This document shows, piece after piece, positions 1 to 9,055 of a DNA stretch of 64,000 bases (within the stretch, counting starts at the first letter, position 1; each line of letters begins with the position of its first letter). Both the position numbers and the translations under genes were made by a program. This DNA comes from Pseudoalteromonas luteoviolacea (GTDB lineage Bacteria; Pseudomonadota; Gammaproteobacteria; Enterobacterales; Alteromonadaceae). Below the pieces are notes generated by a model. The model was given only the letters and a program-made list of their open reading frames with translations. It searched no databases and was not told the origin of the DNA. Where the stretch lies: contig NZ_JAGJEH010000002.1 in the NCBI RefSeq assembly GCF_018100925.1, positions 186,001-250,000 on the forward strand, written 5' to 3'.

Positions 1-1098
1 GGTTTCTTCAGTTTGCTGTTCTGCATATTTTAGTGCATAAGCAAGGGCGTGGCTGGATTCAAGTGCCGGAATAATACCTTCATTTTTCGCTAGTGCTTGG
101 AACGCATCTAATGCTTCGGTATCTGTGATCCCAACGTATTCGGCACGACCAGTTTCATGTAAGTAGGCGTGTTGTGGCCCCACAGCAGGGTAGTCAAGGC
201 CTGCTGATACAGAGTAAGACTCTTCAATTTGACCGTCGCAATCTTGCATAATATACGTATATGCTCCGTGAAGAATACCTTTGCTGCCTTTACACAGTGC
301 CGCACCGTGCTCATCGCTGTCTAGACCTTTACCAGCAGGCTCTATCCCTACAAGTTTGACGCCTTTTTCATCGATAAAGTCTGCAAACATACCAATCGCA
401 TTTGAACCACCGCCAACACAAGCCATTACGATATCCGGCAGACGACCTTCAGCTTCGATAACTTGTTGCTTAGCCTCTTCACCGATCATGCGTTGGAAGT
501 CTCGCACAATAGTCGGGAATGGGTGTGGGCCTGCGGCAGTACCTAATAGGTAATGTGCGGTTTTGTAATTAGCAGACCAGTCACGTAGTGCTTCATTGAC
601 GGCATCTTTTAAGGTACCAGATCCTGCTGTCACTGGAATGACTTCAGCACCCATTAAGCGCATTCTAAATACGTTTGGTTGTTGACGCTCGACGTCTTTG
701 GCACCCATATAAACACGGCATTTTAATCCCAGCAGTGCACATGCTAGGGCTGTGGCAACACCGTGCTGACCAGCGCCAGTTTCAGCAATCACTTCTTGTT
801 TGCCCATGCGCTTGGTCAAAAGCGCTTGACCTAATACTTGGTTGGTCTTGTGTGCACCGCCATGCAATAAGTCTTCACGCTTTAAATAAAGCTTAACTTT
901 TGGATTTTTAATTAAGTTGCGAGACAGCGTTAGTGGTGTCGGGCGACCTGCATATTCATTTAATAGTGCATAGAACTCTTCTTTAAAGCTCTCATCTTGC
1001 TGCGCTTTTTCAAACTCTTTTTCCAGTTGTTTTAGTGCTGGTACGAGTAACTCTGGGACGTACATGCCGCCAAAATCACCAAAATATCCTGTATTCAT
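1..1098 (-). CDS. trpB: tryptophan synthase beta chain (3' end cut by window)
   Basis: Catalyses the PLP-dependent condensation of indole and serine to tryptophan, in the TrpA2B2 complex in the cytosol. The frame opens at the ATG complementary to 1096-1098, behind a GAGGTGG ribosome site, and runs off the left edge after 366 codons; the family usually has about 395-400 residues. Visible signatures are the N-terminal [10 protein letters not shown], the PLP-lysine motif HGGAHKTNQ, the AETGAGQHG segment and the phosphate loop GGGSNAIG. It lies 10 bases after trpCF in the same operon; trpA is expected outside the window. Assignment is secure. Confidence 0.97.
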   Translation of the reverse strand, partial: MNTGYFGDFGGMYVPELLVPALKQLEKEFEKAQQDESFKEEFYALLNEYAGRPTPLTLSRNLIKNPKVKLYLKREDLLHGGAHKTNQVLGQALLTKRMGKQEVIAETGAGQHGVATALACALLGLKCRVYMGAKDVERQQPNVFRMRLMGAEVIPVTAGSGTLKDAVNEALRDWSANYKTAHYLLGTAAGPHPFPTIVRDFQRMIGEEAKQQVIEAEGRLPDIVMACVGGGSNAIGMFADFIDEKGVKLVGIEPAGKGLDSDEHGAALCKGSKGILHGAYTYIMQDCDGQIEESYSVSAGLDYPAVGPQHAYLHETGRAEYVGITDTEALDAFQALAKNEGIIPALESSHALAYALKYAEQQTEET

Positions 1099-1108
1099 TC
1101 TATCCACC

Positions 1109-2473
1109 TCAGTATTTTCGAATATTGTTAAAAGCGTCGCGTAATTTCTCTGGACACTTTTTACCGGGGCTCGTTTCTACCCCTGAATTAAGATCAAATC
1201 CTGCTGCACCTAAATAAGATGCGTCGTTAACATTGTCGGCATTGAGGCCACCTGCAAGCATAAATGGCTTTTTGGCACTCTTAAGTAACTGCCAATTGAA
1301 AACTTTACCGGTACCGCCAAAAGCGGAGGCAGTTTTGGTGTCGTAAAGGTGCTTATCGACTTCGTCAAACGGTGCTGGAAACTCGTCTACAATTCCCTGA
1401 GCTTTCCAGATTTGACAATTGACAGGTAAGTGTTTGCGCAGCGCACTTATAAACGCTTGCGATTCGTGACCGTGTAGTTGTACAACACTTAGTCTCAAAC
1501 TTTGTGCATAGTCAACAATTTGCTCGATTGGCGCATCGACAAAGACACCGACATATTTCAGAGGAGCACTATCAACCACTGCTTTTGCACAATCGAAATC
1601 TACGAATCTCGGTGATTTAGGATAGAAAATTAAACCACCATATACAGCGCCTGCTTGATAAGCGGCTAAGGCGTCATCAATGCGAGTCAAGCCACAGACT
1701 TTGTTCTCACCCAAGATCAGCTTACGGCATGCACCTTCTAGGTCATCTTCAGCCATTAAAGAACTTCCGACTAAAAAACCATTGCAGTGCGAAGTAAGTC
1801 GCTTAACGTCGCTATGGGTATAGATCCCTGACTCAGAGATAACGGTTTTATCATTTGGGATCAGTGTTCTTAATTGCTCAGTGGTTGCCAAGTCAGTGCT
1901 GAGATCCCTAAGGTTACGGTTGTTGATACCGATAAGCTTTGCATCCAGCTTCAGTGCTCTGTGTACTTCTTCTTCGTTACTGACTTCTGTCAATACTGCC
2001 ATATTCAGAGAGTGTGCAAGCGCTGCGAGCTTTTCATAAGTCTCGTCATCTAGAACGGACAACATGAGTAAAATCGCATCGCCACCTTTTAAACGCGCTA
2101 AATAAACTTGATATTCATCTATGAAAAAGTCTTTACAGATGAGTGGCTGTTCAACTTTACTGCGCACATAGCTTAGATAATCAAAGCTGCCTTGGAAATA
2201 CTTAGTGTCGGTTAGCACACTGATACAAGTTGCGTATTTGGCATAGACAGAGGTGATTTCATCTAGGTCAAAGTTATCTCTGATAAGCCCTTTTGAAGGA
2301 GAGGCTTTTTTACACTCTAAAATAAACTGAATGCCCGGCTTAGACATTTGACCATAAAAGTCTCGCTCGCTTGGCTCTACCAAGGATTGAAACTCACTGA
2401 GTGGCAGAGTTTTCTTGCGTTCTACCAACTCAACCTTTTTGTCCGCAACAATTTTTTCTAATACATTAGCCAT
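1109..2473 (-). CDS. trpCF: bifunctional indole-3-glycerol phosphate synthase / phosphoribosylanthranilate isomerase
   Basis: Carries out two consecutive steps of tryptophan synthesis: isomerisation of phosphoribosylanthranilate, then ring closure to indole-3-glycerol phosphate. The 454 residues match the enteric TrpC-TrpF fusion length. The TrpC half (about 1-255) shows [10 protein letters not shown] near residue 53, and later [11 protein letters not shown] and GFLVGSSLM. The TrpF half (about 256-454) shows [18 protein letters not shown] and [10 protein letters not shown]. The ATG overlaps the 3' end of trpD by 8 bases, so translational coupling is likely. Nothing unusual was seen. Confidence 0.97.
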   Translation of the reverse strand: MANVLEKIVADKKVELVERKKTLPLSEFQSLVEPSERDFYGQMSKPGIQFILECKKASPSKGLIRDNFDLDEITSVYAKYATCISVLTDTKYFQGSFDYLSYVRSKVEQPLICKDFFIDEYQVYLARLKGGDAILLMLSVLDDETYEKLAALAHSLNMAVLTEVSNEEEVHRALKLDAKLIGINNRNLRDLSTDLATTEQLRTLIPNDKTVISESGIYTHSDVKRLTSHCNGFLVGSSLMAEDDLEGACRKLILGENKVCGLTRIDDALAAYQAGAVYGGLIFYPKSPRFVDFDCAKAVVDSAPLKYVGVFVDAPIEQIVDYAQSLRLSVVQLHGHESQAFISALRKHLPVNCQIWKAQGIVDEFPAPFDEVDKHLYDTKTASAFGGTGKVFNWQLLKSAKKPFMLAGGLNADNVNDASYLGAAGFDLNSGVETSPGKKCPEKLRDAFNNIRKY

Positions 2474-3470
2474 GACTAACCTCCGCGATGGCTTTTAGCG
2501 TTTGCGCGCACTTTCCAGAAGCTAATACGTCTAGTACGTACCTAGTACCTTCTTTTAAGTTGTCTACTTTACCGGACATCACTAAAAGTGCGCTTACGTT
2601 AGCAGCGATGGCTGCATTGTGTGCTGTTTTACCCTTGCCATCTAAAATATCACGAGTTGCTTGGGCGTTGTATTCCGGTGTATCGCCGGCAATTTCTTCC
2701 AAAGAATAATTATCTAAACCAAAATCCGCTGGTGTCAGGGTATATTCGGAGATTTCGCCATTGTTTAGCTCTGTGACTATAGTAGTGCCATGTAATGCAA
2801 TTTCATCACACCCAGCGCCATGCACCACCATTGCACGTTCAGTGCCGAGCATTTTTAGCGTTTCAGCCATTGGGCGGCACAAACTAGGGTCATAGACGCC
2901 GAGTAATTGAAGTTGCGGTTTAGCTGGGTTTGCCAGCGGGCCTAAAATATTGAACAAGGTGCGTGTTTTTAACTTAGTACGTACAGGCATCGCGTGTTTT
3001 ACGCCGCTGTGATAGAGCGGTGCAAATAAAAAAGCGAAGTTGGTCTTTTCAAGGCAGTTTGCTCCTTGTTCAGGACTCATCTCTAGGTTAATACCCAAAG
3101 TGCGCAGTAAGTCAGCTGATCCAGACTTGCTGGATACACTGCGGTTACCGTGTTTTACCATCGGGATACCGCATGCAGCCGCAACAATAGCTGCTGTCGT
3201 ACTTACATTGATGGTATTAGTTCCATCGCCACCCGTACCGCAGCTATCTGCGCAGTAAAGGCCTCGATTATCAAAAGCAACAGCGTGGTCGCGCATCGCT
3301 TTTGCCGCGCCTGCTATTTCAGATGCCGTTTCGCCTTTTATCTTTAGCGCAATAAGTGCAGCAGTTAATTCAATTTCAGATAACTGTCCTTGCATTACTT
3401 GGCCAAAAAGCTCAGTAGCTTGTTCAAAACTTAATGAGTGCTGGTCAATGAGTTGATTTAAACTTTCCAT
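2466..3470 (-). CDS. trpD: anthranilate phosphoribosyltransferase
   Basis: Transfers phosphoribose from PRPP to anthranilate, the second committed step of tryptophan synthesis. The 334-residue length is typical of a stand-alone TrpD not fused to TrpG. The PRPP loop SCGTGGDGTNTINVST and the motif KHGNRSVSSKSGSADLL are present, together with the GPLANPAKP segment. It starts 8 bases after the trpG stop and overlaps trpCF by 8 bases, so it belongs to the same polycistron. Assignment is secure. Confidence 0.97.
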   Translation of the reverse strand: MESLNQLIDQHSLSFEQATELFGQVMQGQLSEIELTAALIALKIKGETASEIAGAAKAMRDHAVAFDNRGLYCADSCGTGGDGTNTINVSTTAAIVAAACGIPMVKHGNRSVSSKSGSADLLRTLGINLEMSPEQGANCLEKTNFAFLFAPLYHSGVKHAMPVRTKLKTRTLFNILGPLANPAKPQLQLLGVYDPSLCRPMAETLKMLGTERAMVVHGAGCDEIALHGTTIVTELNNGEISEYTLTPADFGLDNYSLEEIAGDTPEYNAQATRDILDGKGKTAHNAAIAANVSALLVMSGKVDNLKEGTRYVLDVLASGKCAQTLKAIAEVSHG

Positions 3471-3478
3471 GTTGCCTC

Positions 3479-4063
3479 CTAACAGGTCAAGTAATCGATG
3501 CTTTGCTTTAATAGCTTTGCACCATCTGGCGTTAAAATTGATTCTGGGTGGAATTGGTAACCAATCACCTTGTCTGTTTCATGGTATACGGCCATTGGAA
3601 TATCTTGGTATTTTGCGATGATCTTCAGGCAATCAGGTACGCTCGTAGCCATTAAAGAGTGGTATCGAGCCACTGGGAATCGTCTACCTAGCCCTGCAAA
3701 AACAGGATGTTCTTCCACGTCTATTTGAGAAGATTTTCCATGTACTGTTTCGCCAGCATGACCTACTGTACCGCCATAGCTTTGTGTCAACGCTTGCTGA
3801 CCAAGACAAATGCCAAGCATTGGGAATTTGCCTTTACACAATTCAATCAGTTCAAGTAAACAACCAGCTTCGGTTGGTTTACCTGGCCCTGGCGATAATA
3901 CCAACACTACAGGTGCAGTTTCATTACACATTTTGTCGTAGATGGTACGTGCATCGATATGGTTACGATACACCACGAGCTCACTGCCAAGCTGAGATAG
4001 TTCATCAACTAAGTTGTAGCTAAACGAGTCAAAGTTATCCAAAAAATATACTTTAGGCGTCAT
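3479..4063 (-). CDS. trpG: anthranilate synthase glutamine amidotransferase subunit
   Basis: Class I glutamine amidotransferase that supplies ammonia to TrpE. The 194 residues hold the glycine loop LSPGPGKP, the nucleophile motif GICLGQQ (Cys) and the QFHPES motif (catalytic His and Glu). It is a separate gene rather than fused to trpD as in E. coli. Its ATG lies inside the 3' end of trpE (11-base overlap), which suggests coupled synthesis of the two subunits in equal amounts. A paralogous role in folate synthesis (PabA) is possible for this family, but the operon context argues for TrpG. Confidence 0.96.
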   Translation of the reverse strand: MTPKVYFLDNFDSFSYNLVDELSQLGSELVVYRNHIDARTIYDKMCNETAPVVLVLSPGPGKPTEAGCLLELIELCKGKFPMLGICLGQQALTQSYGGTVGHAGETVHGKSSQIDVEEHPVFAGLGRRFPVARYHSLMATSVPDCLKIIAKYQDIPMAVYHETDKVIGYQFHPESILTPDGAKLLKQSIDYLTC

Positions 4064-5633
4064 GACCCACTCCTTGATAGCTAGATTGTATGGCTTTGAT
4101 CACGGCGCTCGCTTTTGCTTTAGTTTCGTCAGCTTCAGATTGCGGATCAGAATCATAAACAACCCCAGCACCAGCTTGAACATATGCTGTGTTATTTTTC
4201 ACAAATGCAGAACGTATCACGATACACGTGTCCATAGCACCGTCACCAGTTAGGTAACCTACGGCGCCACCATAACTTCCTCGGCGCTGCTGCTCGGTAT
4301 CACGAACCAGCTGTGCCGCTTTTACTTTAGGCGCACCGACTAAGGTGCCCATGTTCATGCAAGCTTGATATGCATGAAGCGCGTCGAGATCAGGTTTTAA
4401 TTGACCAACAACACGAGATACCAAATGCATAACTTGCGAGTAGCGGTCAACTTTCAGTAATTCTTTCGCATGACGAGTGCCAGGAACACTAATACGAGCG
4501 ACATCGTTGCGAGCCAAATCAACCAGCATTAGGTGTTCGGCACGTTCTTTTTTGTCGTCGCGTAACTCTAGTTCGATACGGCTATCTAAATCAGGGTTAA
4601 TAGAACCATCGGCAAATTTACCGCGAGGTCGCGTGCCGGCAATTGGGTATACTTCAACTTGATTGCTATCTTGGCAATATTTCAGTGCAGATTCCGGAGA
4701 CGCGCCAAACAGAACGAATTTCTCATCGCGCATATAGAACATATATGGGCTTGGGTTTTGCTTCTTTAGGTGTTTATACGCAGCTAACGGCTTGTCGCAA
4801 GGCAAAGAGAAAGTGCGTGATGGAACAACTTGGAAAATATCACCATCAACAATGTTCTTCTTAAGTTGTGTCACTTGAGCTTTAAATACATCATCTGAGA
4901 TGTCGACATTCACATCATGTGATATGTGTTCTGGGTCTTCTTTGTAAGACTCATATGCATCACACTGGCGATTGAGCTCTTCTAGCTGTTTGCCAACTTC
5001 GAAACAGTTAGCATGGACATCTGGACCATTAAAGACATTGCCAATTAATTCTGTCGTCTGGGCTTGATGGTCAATCATGACCAAGGTTTCAGCCAGATAA
5101 AAGACGTAGTCGGGACAGTCGTTTTTACCATCAGGTACAGCTGGCAAAGTTTCGAAGTTTGCGACCATATCATAGGCAAAGACACCACCCAGAAAAACAG
5201 AAAATGGCGTGTCTGAGTTACTTTTTATTGAGTTGATACAAGTACGTAAAGCACTAAATGCGTTGTCGGCCTTCAGTTTACTGTACTCATCCAATGATAA
5301 GTCTTGGGCATTATATGTCAGTGTTAGTACTGCATACTCTTTCACAACAGTGCAGTTGGTTACTTGGTCTGCCAAGTAGTTCAACAGCTGCTCACCGTTA
5401 TTTGAGAGTGCGCGTACTTTCACCTCAAGGCCGTTGCACTCAATGCGCAGTGCGGCATCGGCCAATATAATACTTTTGACATTGTCCTTGGAATCTATCT
5501 CTGCCGACTCCAACAACAGTGAATTGGGCTTATTAAGGGCCGCATACAAAGACAGGGGGCTTGCGATGTAATCGCGCCGCTGCCTTATACTCGTCACCTC
5601 ACCCGGTGTTGTAGTTATATGACTAAAAATCAA
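4053..5633 (-). CDS. trpE: anthranilate synthase component I
   Basis: Converts chorismate to anthranilate with TrpG and is the feedback-inhibited entry enzyme of the pathway. The 526 residues show the tryptophan-binding LLES element (about residues 40-43) followed at family spacing by a serine, then the catalytic-domain motifs GDIFQVVPSRTF, FGASPESAL, AGTRPRG and GAPKVKAAQ. The start is read as TTG (complement of 5631-5633), seven bases after AGGA; the ATG just upstream opens only a five-codon frame (MRFDF) that overlaps the start. Expression is very probably controlled by the attenuators upstream. Confidence 0.96.
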   Translation of the reverse strand: MIFSHITTTPGEVTSIRQRRDYIASPLSLYAALNKPNSLLLESAEIDSKDNVKSIILADAALRIECNGLEVKVRALSNNGEQLLNYLADQVTNCTVVKEYAVLTLTYNAQDLSLDEYSKLKADNAFSALRTCINSIKSNSDTPFSVFLGGVFAYDMVANFETLPAVPDGKNDCPDYVFYLAETLVMIDHQAQTTELIGNVFNGPDVHANCFEVGKQLEELNRQCDAYESYKEDPEHISHDVNVDISDDVFKAQVTQLKKNIVDGDIFQVVPSRTFSLPCDKPLAAYKHLKKQNPSPYMFYMRDEKFVLFGASPESALKYCQDSNQVEVYPIAGTRPRGKFADGSINPDLDSRIELELRDDKKERAEHLMLVDLARNDVARISVPGTRHAKELLKVDRYSQVMHLVSRVVGQLKPDLDALHAYQACMNMGTLVGAPKVKAAQLVRDTEQQRRGSYGGAVGYLTGDGAMDTCIVIRSAFVKNNTAYVQAGAGVVYDSDPQSEADETKAKASAVIKAIQSSYQGVGHDA

Positions 5634-5653
5634 ACCTCATTCCTCTTTAGTAC

Positions 5654-5688
5654 AAAAAACCCCCCGAAGTATTTTAACTTGCGGGGGG
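5654..5688 (-). terminator. trpE-proximal attenuator terminator (second of two)
   Basis: On the minus strand a C6G/CG6 stem (5660-5666 with 5682-5688) continues through an AAG/CTT pair around an AT-rich loop and is followed by a run of six U. It lies between the second WWW leader peptide and trpE. An upstream GCGGG (in AGCGGGA near 5710-5716) can pair with the 5' arm CCCGC as an antiterminator, and TGCCT/AGGCA can form the competing 1:2 hairpin. This is the full logic of a trp attenuator. Confidence 0.85.
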
Positions 5689-5716
5689 TGTAATTAGTTA
5701 CAACAATGCCTTCCCG

Positions 5717-5776
5717 CTAATTCAGGCACCACCACCAAGATTTTGTAGATGAATTGTTGCAAAAATTGTTAATCAC
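5717..5776 (-). CDS. candidate second trp leader peptide (WWW)
   Basis: A 19-codon frame with GTG start (complement of 5774-5776) and TAG stop encodes MINNFCNNSSTKSWWWCLN, with three consecutive Trp codons at positions 14-16. A weak GGA lies nine bases upstream of the GTG. It sits after the first terminator and before the second, and its Trp codons overlap the 5' side of a potential 1:2 hairpin. The sequence around its WWW resembles that of the first leader (AAAATC then TGGTGGTGG), so it may be a duplicate. The non-ATG start and weak ribosome site make translation less certain than for the first leader. Confidence 0.6.
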   Translation of the reverse strand: MINNFCNNSSTKSWWWCLN

Positions 5777-5788
5777 TATAAAAATTCC

Positions 5789-5819
5789 ATAAAAAAACCC
5801 GCGTACTCAGCGCGGGTTT
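5789..5819 (-). terminator. promoter-proximal trp attenuator terminator (first of two)
   Basis: On the minus strand AAACCCGCG pairs with CGCGGGTTT around a seven-base loop (5795-5819) and is followed by a U run. The upstream segment TGCGGGT (about 5843-5849) can pair with ACCCGCG as antiterminator, and CACTCG/CGGGTG forms the alternative 1:2 stem over the leader-peptide stop. It is a classical attenuator driven by the WWW leader just upstream. Confidence 0.85.
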
Positions 5820-5852
5820 AAAGTTGTTAGACACAACGAATCACACCCGCAG

Positions 5853-5900
5853 TTACGAGTGCCACCACCAAACGATTTTTGTTTTTTGTGTTAGATTCAT
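5853..5900 (-). CDS. trpL: trp operon leader peptide
   Basis: A 15-residue peptide, MNLTQKTKIVWWWHS, opens at the ATG complementary to 5898-5900 and ends in TAA. Three adjacent Trp codons near the end make ribosome stalling depend on charged tRNA-Trp. It lies about 30 bases after the probable transcription start and just before the first attenuator hairpin. The ribosome site is poor (no clear AGGA). Confidence 0.85.
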   Translation of the reverse strand: MNLTQKTKIVWWWHS

Positions 5901-5936
5901 TTGTAAAGATTTCGTTATGTCAATTTAAGTACCTAC

Positions 5937-5966
5937 AGTAAACCCTACTCAGGTGCAGACTGTCAA
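5937..5966 (-). promoter_or_regulatory. probable trp operon promoter
   Basis: On the minus strand a perfect TTGACA (complement of 5961-5966) is followed after 18 bases by TTTACT (complement of 5937-5942). Transcription would start near 5930, about 30 bases before trpL. I looked for a TrpR operator (CTAGTTAACTAG-like) around it and did not see a convincing one, so attenuation may be the main control. Confidence 0.65.
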
Positions 5967-6104
5967 GCACTATTATTAAAAAATAACCAATAGCATGGCT
6001 TACTCATAAATATTAAGCATTTTGACCTAGTAAATGAGTCCCAGCAATTAGACCTGTCTGTGTATCTGGGTAAATAAAACCGTACTTGGATAAGTTTGCC
6101 ATGG

Positions 6105-6110
6105 TATACT
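6105..6110 (+). promoter_or_regulatory. extended -10 promoter of the rnm-yciO-scpAB-rluB cluster
   Basis: TGGTATACT is an extended -10 element (TATACT at 6105-6110), divergent from the trp promoter. It predicts a start near 6117, just downstream of the GTG at 6115, which favours the TTG at 6139 as first codon of rnm. Confidence 0.5.
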
Positions 6111-6138
6111 TAGGGTGTTTGATTTTAAGGGGAAAACT

Positions 6139-6987
6139 TTGATTAAGTATGACTTACACAGTCATAGCACTTTTTCTGATGGGCGTTTAACGGTACCAGA
6201 GCTTCTTGAGCGGGCAACAGAAAAGGGCGTTGATGTACTGGCTTTAACTGATCACGATACCATAGCTGGAATACCTGTCGCGCTAGACTATATTTCCCAG
6301 CAAAACCTTGATTTGAAAATAGTTACCGGCGTTGAAATCTCGACCAAATGGGAAAGTTTTGAGATCCACATTGTTGGTCTTAATATTGAGATTGACCACC
6401 CACAATTGCAAGGGCTTTTAACTTCACAGCAGCAAAAGCGTCGAGAACGAGCAAAAGAAATTGGTGCAAGGCTAGAAAAGCGAGGCTATGAAGGTATATA
6501 TGCGCAAGCGTTAGAGTTGGCTAACGGAGCTGAAATTACCCGTGCGCACTTTGCAAAAGCGTTGGTGGAGCGCGGAGTGGCGAAAAATATTCAAGGCGTA
6601 TTCAAAAAGTTTTTAGCGCGCAATAAAACAGGATATGTACCCAGCAGTTGGTGTTCAATGAAAGAGGCCATTGATGCGATACAAGGGGCTGGTGGTATTG
6701 CTGTATTAGCACACCCTGGGCGTTATCAAATGTCTAACAAATGGCTACGTAAGCTGTTAGATGAATTCACTATGGCAGGTGGTAAAGCGATGGAAGTTGC
6801 ACAACCTCAACAAGCGCCTAGTGAAAGACAATTTCTTGGCCAGTTGTCTCAAGAATATAATTTACTGGCCAGTCAAGGATCTGATTTTCATTATCCAACT
6901 AGCTGGTTAGATCTAGGAAGAAACCTATACTTACCAAAAGATTGCCAAGGTGTATGGCAGTTTTGGGGAGCCACAGAGGAATGTTAG
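6139..6987 (+). CDS. rnm: PHP-domain 5'-3' exoribonuclease / phosphoesterase (YciV/TrpH family)
   Basis: Homologue of E. coli YciV, now called RNase AM, a 5'-3' exonuclease that matures rRNA 5' ends and acts on short oligonucleotides or 3',5'-bisphosphates. The PHP metal site is visible: YDLHSHSTFSDG at the N-terminus, ALTDHDT, GVEIST, VLAHPGRY and GSDFHYP. The TTG at 6139 is preferred because AAGGGG (6127-6132) sits six bases upstream and the protein then begins right before the first metal motif, as in relatives; a GTG at 6115 would add eight residues. It sits beside the trp operon as in E. coli. Confidence 0.92.
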   Translation: MIKYDLHSHSTFSDGRLTVPELLERATEKGVDVLALTDHDTIAGIPVALDYISQQNLDLKIVTGVEISTKWESFEIHIVGLNIEIDHPQLQGLLTSQQQKRRERAKEIGARLEKRGYEGIYAQALELANGAEITRAHFAKALVERGVAKNIQGVFKKFLARNKTGYVPSSWCSMKEAIDAIQGAGGIAVLAHPGRYQMSNKWLRKLLDEFTMAGGKAMEVAQPQQAPSERQFLGQLSQEYNLLASQGSDFHYPTSWLDLGRNLYLPKDCQGVWQFWGATEEC

Positions 6988-6988
6988 T

Positions 6989-7609
6989 ATGAGTCAATTT
7001 TTTCATATCCACCCAGATAACCCGCAACCTAGATTGGTCCGTCAAGCTGTAGAGATTATCCAAAAAGGAGGGGTAATCGTTTATCCGACCGATTCAGGGT
7101 ATGCCATTGGGTGTGGTTTGGGTAACAAACAGGCAAAAGAGCGAATTGAGCGCATTCGAGGCATCGAAAAGCACCACAATTTTACGTTAATGTGCCGTGA
7201 TTTGTCTGAGCTATCTACTTATGCTCGTGTCGACAATCAAATGTTCCGCCTAATTAAGAACAACACTCCTGGTCCGTATACCTTTATTTTAAAAGGTACC
7301 AAAGAGGTGCCAAAACGATTGATTAACGATAAGAAAAAAACCATCGGAATTCGCGTAACAGAGCACCCGATTACGAGTGCGCTGTTAGAAGAGTTGGATG
7401 AACCGCTCATGTCATGCTCTTTGATTTTACCTGGAGAGCAGTTTACGGAATCTGATCCAGATGATATTCGCATGCAGCTTGAAAAGCATGTTGACCTCAT
7501 AGTTCATGGTGGTTATTTAATTGAGCAAGCAACAACGGTGATTGATATGTCAGAGGATAGTGTAGAGATATTGCGCTATGGCTGTGGCGATGTTGCGCCT
7601 TTTGAATAG
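6989..7609 (+). CDS. yciO: YciO family protein (Sua5/YrdC/YwlC fold)
   Basis: A 206-residue member of the YrdC/Sua5 superfamily. Related enzymes make threonylcarbamoyl-AMP for the t6A tRNA modification, but YciO itself is a side branch whose physiological role is less clear. Signatures are GGVIVYPTDSGYAIGC at the N-terminus, the RGIEKHHNFTLMCRDLSE segment and PGPYTFILKGT. The ATG at 6989 lies one base after the rnm stop, and the scpA ATG is two bases after its stop, so the three genes are cotranslated. Length and neighbours match E. coli yciO. Confidence 0.9.
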   Translation: MSQFFHIHPDNPQPRLVRQAVEIIQKGGVIVYPTDSGYAIGCGLGNKQAKERIERIRGIEKHHNFTLMCRDLSELSTYARVDNQMFRLIKNNTPGPYTFILKGTKEVPKRLINDKKKTIGIRVTEHPITSALLEELDEPLMSCSLILPGEQFTESDPDDIRMQLEKHVDLIVHGGYLIEQATTVIDMSEDSVEILRYGCGDVAPFE

Positions 7610-7611
7610 AT

Positions 7612-8418
7612 ATGACTGATGTAACTTCGCAAACACCACCGCTGGCTTTTTTAAATGGTGAAGCCGTATTAGAAAAGCCAGAAGACCTCTATATACCCCC
7701 TGATGCGCTTCAGGTGATCCTCGAGAGCTTTGAGGGTCCACTGGATCTTTTGTTGTACTTAATAAAGCGCCATAAACTAGATATTTTAGAATTACCAATC
7801 TTAAGTATCACGCAGCAATACGTTAGCTATGTTGAGATGATGCAAGAATTGCAGTTAGAGCTGGCTGGCGAATACTTGGTGATGGCAGCGCTGTTGGCAC
7901 AAATTAAGTCAAGGCTTCTCTTACCTACCCACGAAGAGCTTGAAGAAGAAGAAGACCCACGCGCGGAGTTAGTGAGACGGTTACAAGAATATGAGCAGTT
8001 TAAAGTGGCTGCTGAAAACCTAGATAAAATCCCTCGTGTGGAGCGCGACATCTTTGTTGCTCGTGCATTGATTGAAGATACCGAGCAAAGTGACGAATCT
8101 TTACCCGATGTAGCGCTTAAAGAGCTGCTGTTGGCAATGACAGAGGTGATGGCCAGAGCGAAGCAGTTTGAGCACCATCAAGTCAGCGCCGAAGCTCTGT
8201 CAACGCGAGAACGCATGTCGATGATTTTGCAATATTTAGGAGAGCATACCAACCCGGTCGAATTTAGTCGATTATTCAGTTTACAAGAGGGGCGAAGCGG
8301 TGTAGTTGTGACATTTATCGCTATGCTTGAATTGCTTAAAGAGCAATTAATCTCAATTGTGCAGGTCAATTTAGGCAGTGCAATTTATTTGTCATTAAAG
8401 CTACAAGAGTCGTCCTAG
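7612..8418 (+). CDS. scpA: segregation and condensation protein A
   Basis: Kleisin subunit that bridges SMC heads and, with ScpB, helps compact and segregate the chromosome. The 268 residues contain the family core FEGPLDLLLYLIKRHKLDI near residue 40, an acidic stretch (EELEEEEDPR) and a C-terminal winged-helix region (RSGVVVTFIAMLELLKEQ). A roughly 30-residue N-terminal extension precedes the kleisin helix. It follows yciO with a two-base gap, while scpB starts 49 bases later. Confidence 0.94.
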   Translation: MTDVTSQTPPLAFLNGEAVLEKPEDLYIPPDALQVILESFEGPLDLLLYLIKRHKLDILELPILSITQQYVSYVEMMQELQLELAGEYLVMAALLAQIKSRLLLPTHEELEEEEDPRAELVRRLQEYEQFKVAAENLDKIPRVERDIFVARALIEDTEQSDESLPDVALKELLLAMTEVMARAKQFEHHQVSAEALSTRERMSMILQYLGEHTNPVEFSRLFSLQEGRSGVVVTFIAMLELLKEQLISIVQVNLGSAIYLSLKLQESS

Positions 8419-8467
8419 CTCTGTCATAATACCGCGCTTTCGACTAGCCTTATGAAGTTAAAGTGAC

Positions 8468-9055
8468 ATGAAACGCCGAGTCAGTGATGAACAACTTGTC
8501 GAGTTGGTTGAGGCTGCAATATTTGTGGCAGATAAGCCGCTATCTAAAAAGCACATGAAAGAAACGGTGCTGCAAGATATCCATGTATCTGACCAACGAA
8601 TAAATCAAGCAATCGAGACGATTTTTGAGCACTATCAAACGCGTGGTGTCAGGTTAGTTGAAGTTGGGACAGGATACCGTTTTCAAGCTTGCCCAAGCTT
8701 AAGCCCTTGGCTCAATATGCTATGGCAAGAAAAAGCGCCTAAGTACTCTCGTGCTACCCTAGAAACACTTGCACTGATTGCATACCGCCAACCGATCACT
8801 CGGGGGGAAATAGAGCAGGTACGAGGCGTAACTGTCAGCTCCAACATTATGAAGAGTTTGTTGGAGCGGCAGTGGATAAAAGTTGTTGGTCATAAAGAAG
8901 TGCCTGGGAAACCGGCGCTGTATGCGACGACAAAATTATTTTTAGATTACTTTTCGCTGTCGGGTCTGGATGGGTTACCAAAACTACCAGAGCTACAGAG
9001 TGAGAAGCTAGATCAGATGTTAAATGATCCTTCTGTGAGAGAACCATCAGAATGA
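8468..9055 (+). CDS. scpB: segregation and condensation protein B
   Basis: ScpB partner of ScpA in the SMC complex, made of two winged-helix domains. The 195-residue protein has [13 protein letters not shown] near the N-terminus and the diagnostic [25 protein letters not shown] (here spanning about residues 96-120). Its stop overlaps the rluB start by four bases (ATGA), coupling the two genes. Assignment is secure. Confidence 0.94.
   Translation: MKRRVSDEQLVELVEAAIFVADKPLSKKHMKETVLQDIHVSDQRINQAIETIFEHYQTRGVRLVEVGTGYRFQACPSLSPWLNMLWQEKAPKYSRATLETLALIAYRQPITRGEIEQVRGVTVSSNIMKSLLERQWIKVVGHKEVPGKPALYATTKLFLDYFSLSGLDGLPKLPELQSEKLDQMLNDPSVREPSE

Noticed and set aside
5900..5960. TrpR operator upstream of the trp leader
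   Set aside because: No CTAG-centred palindrome around the promoter; GTACTTAAATTGAC is only vaguely similar.
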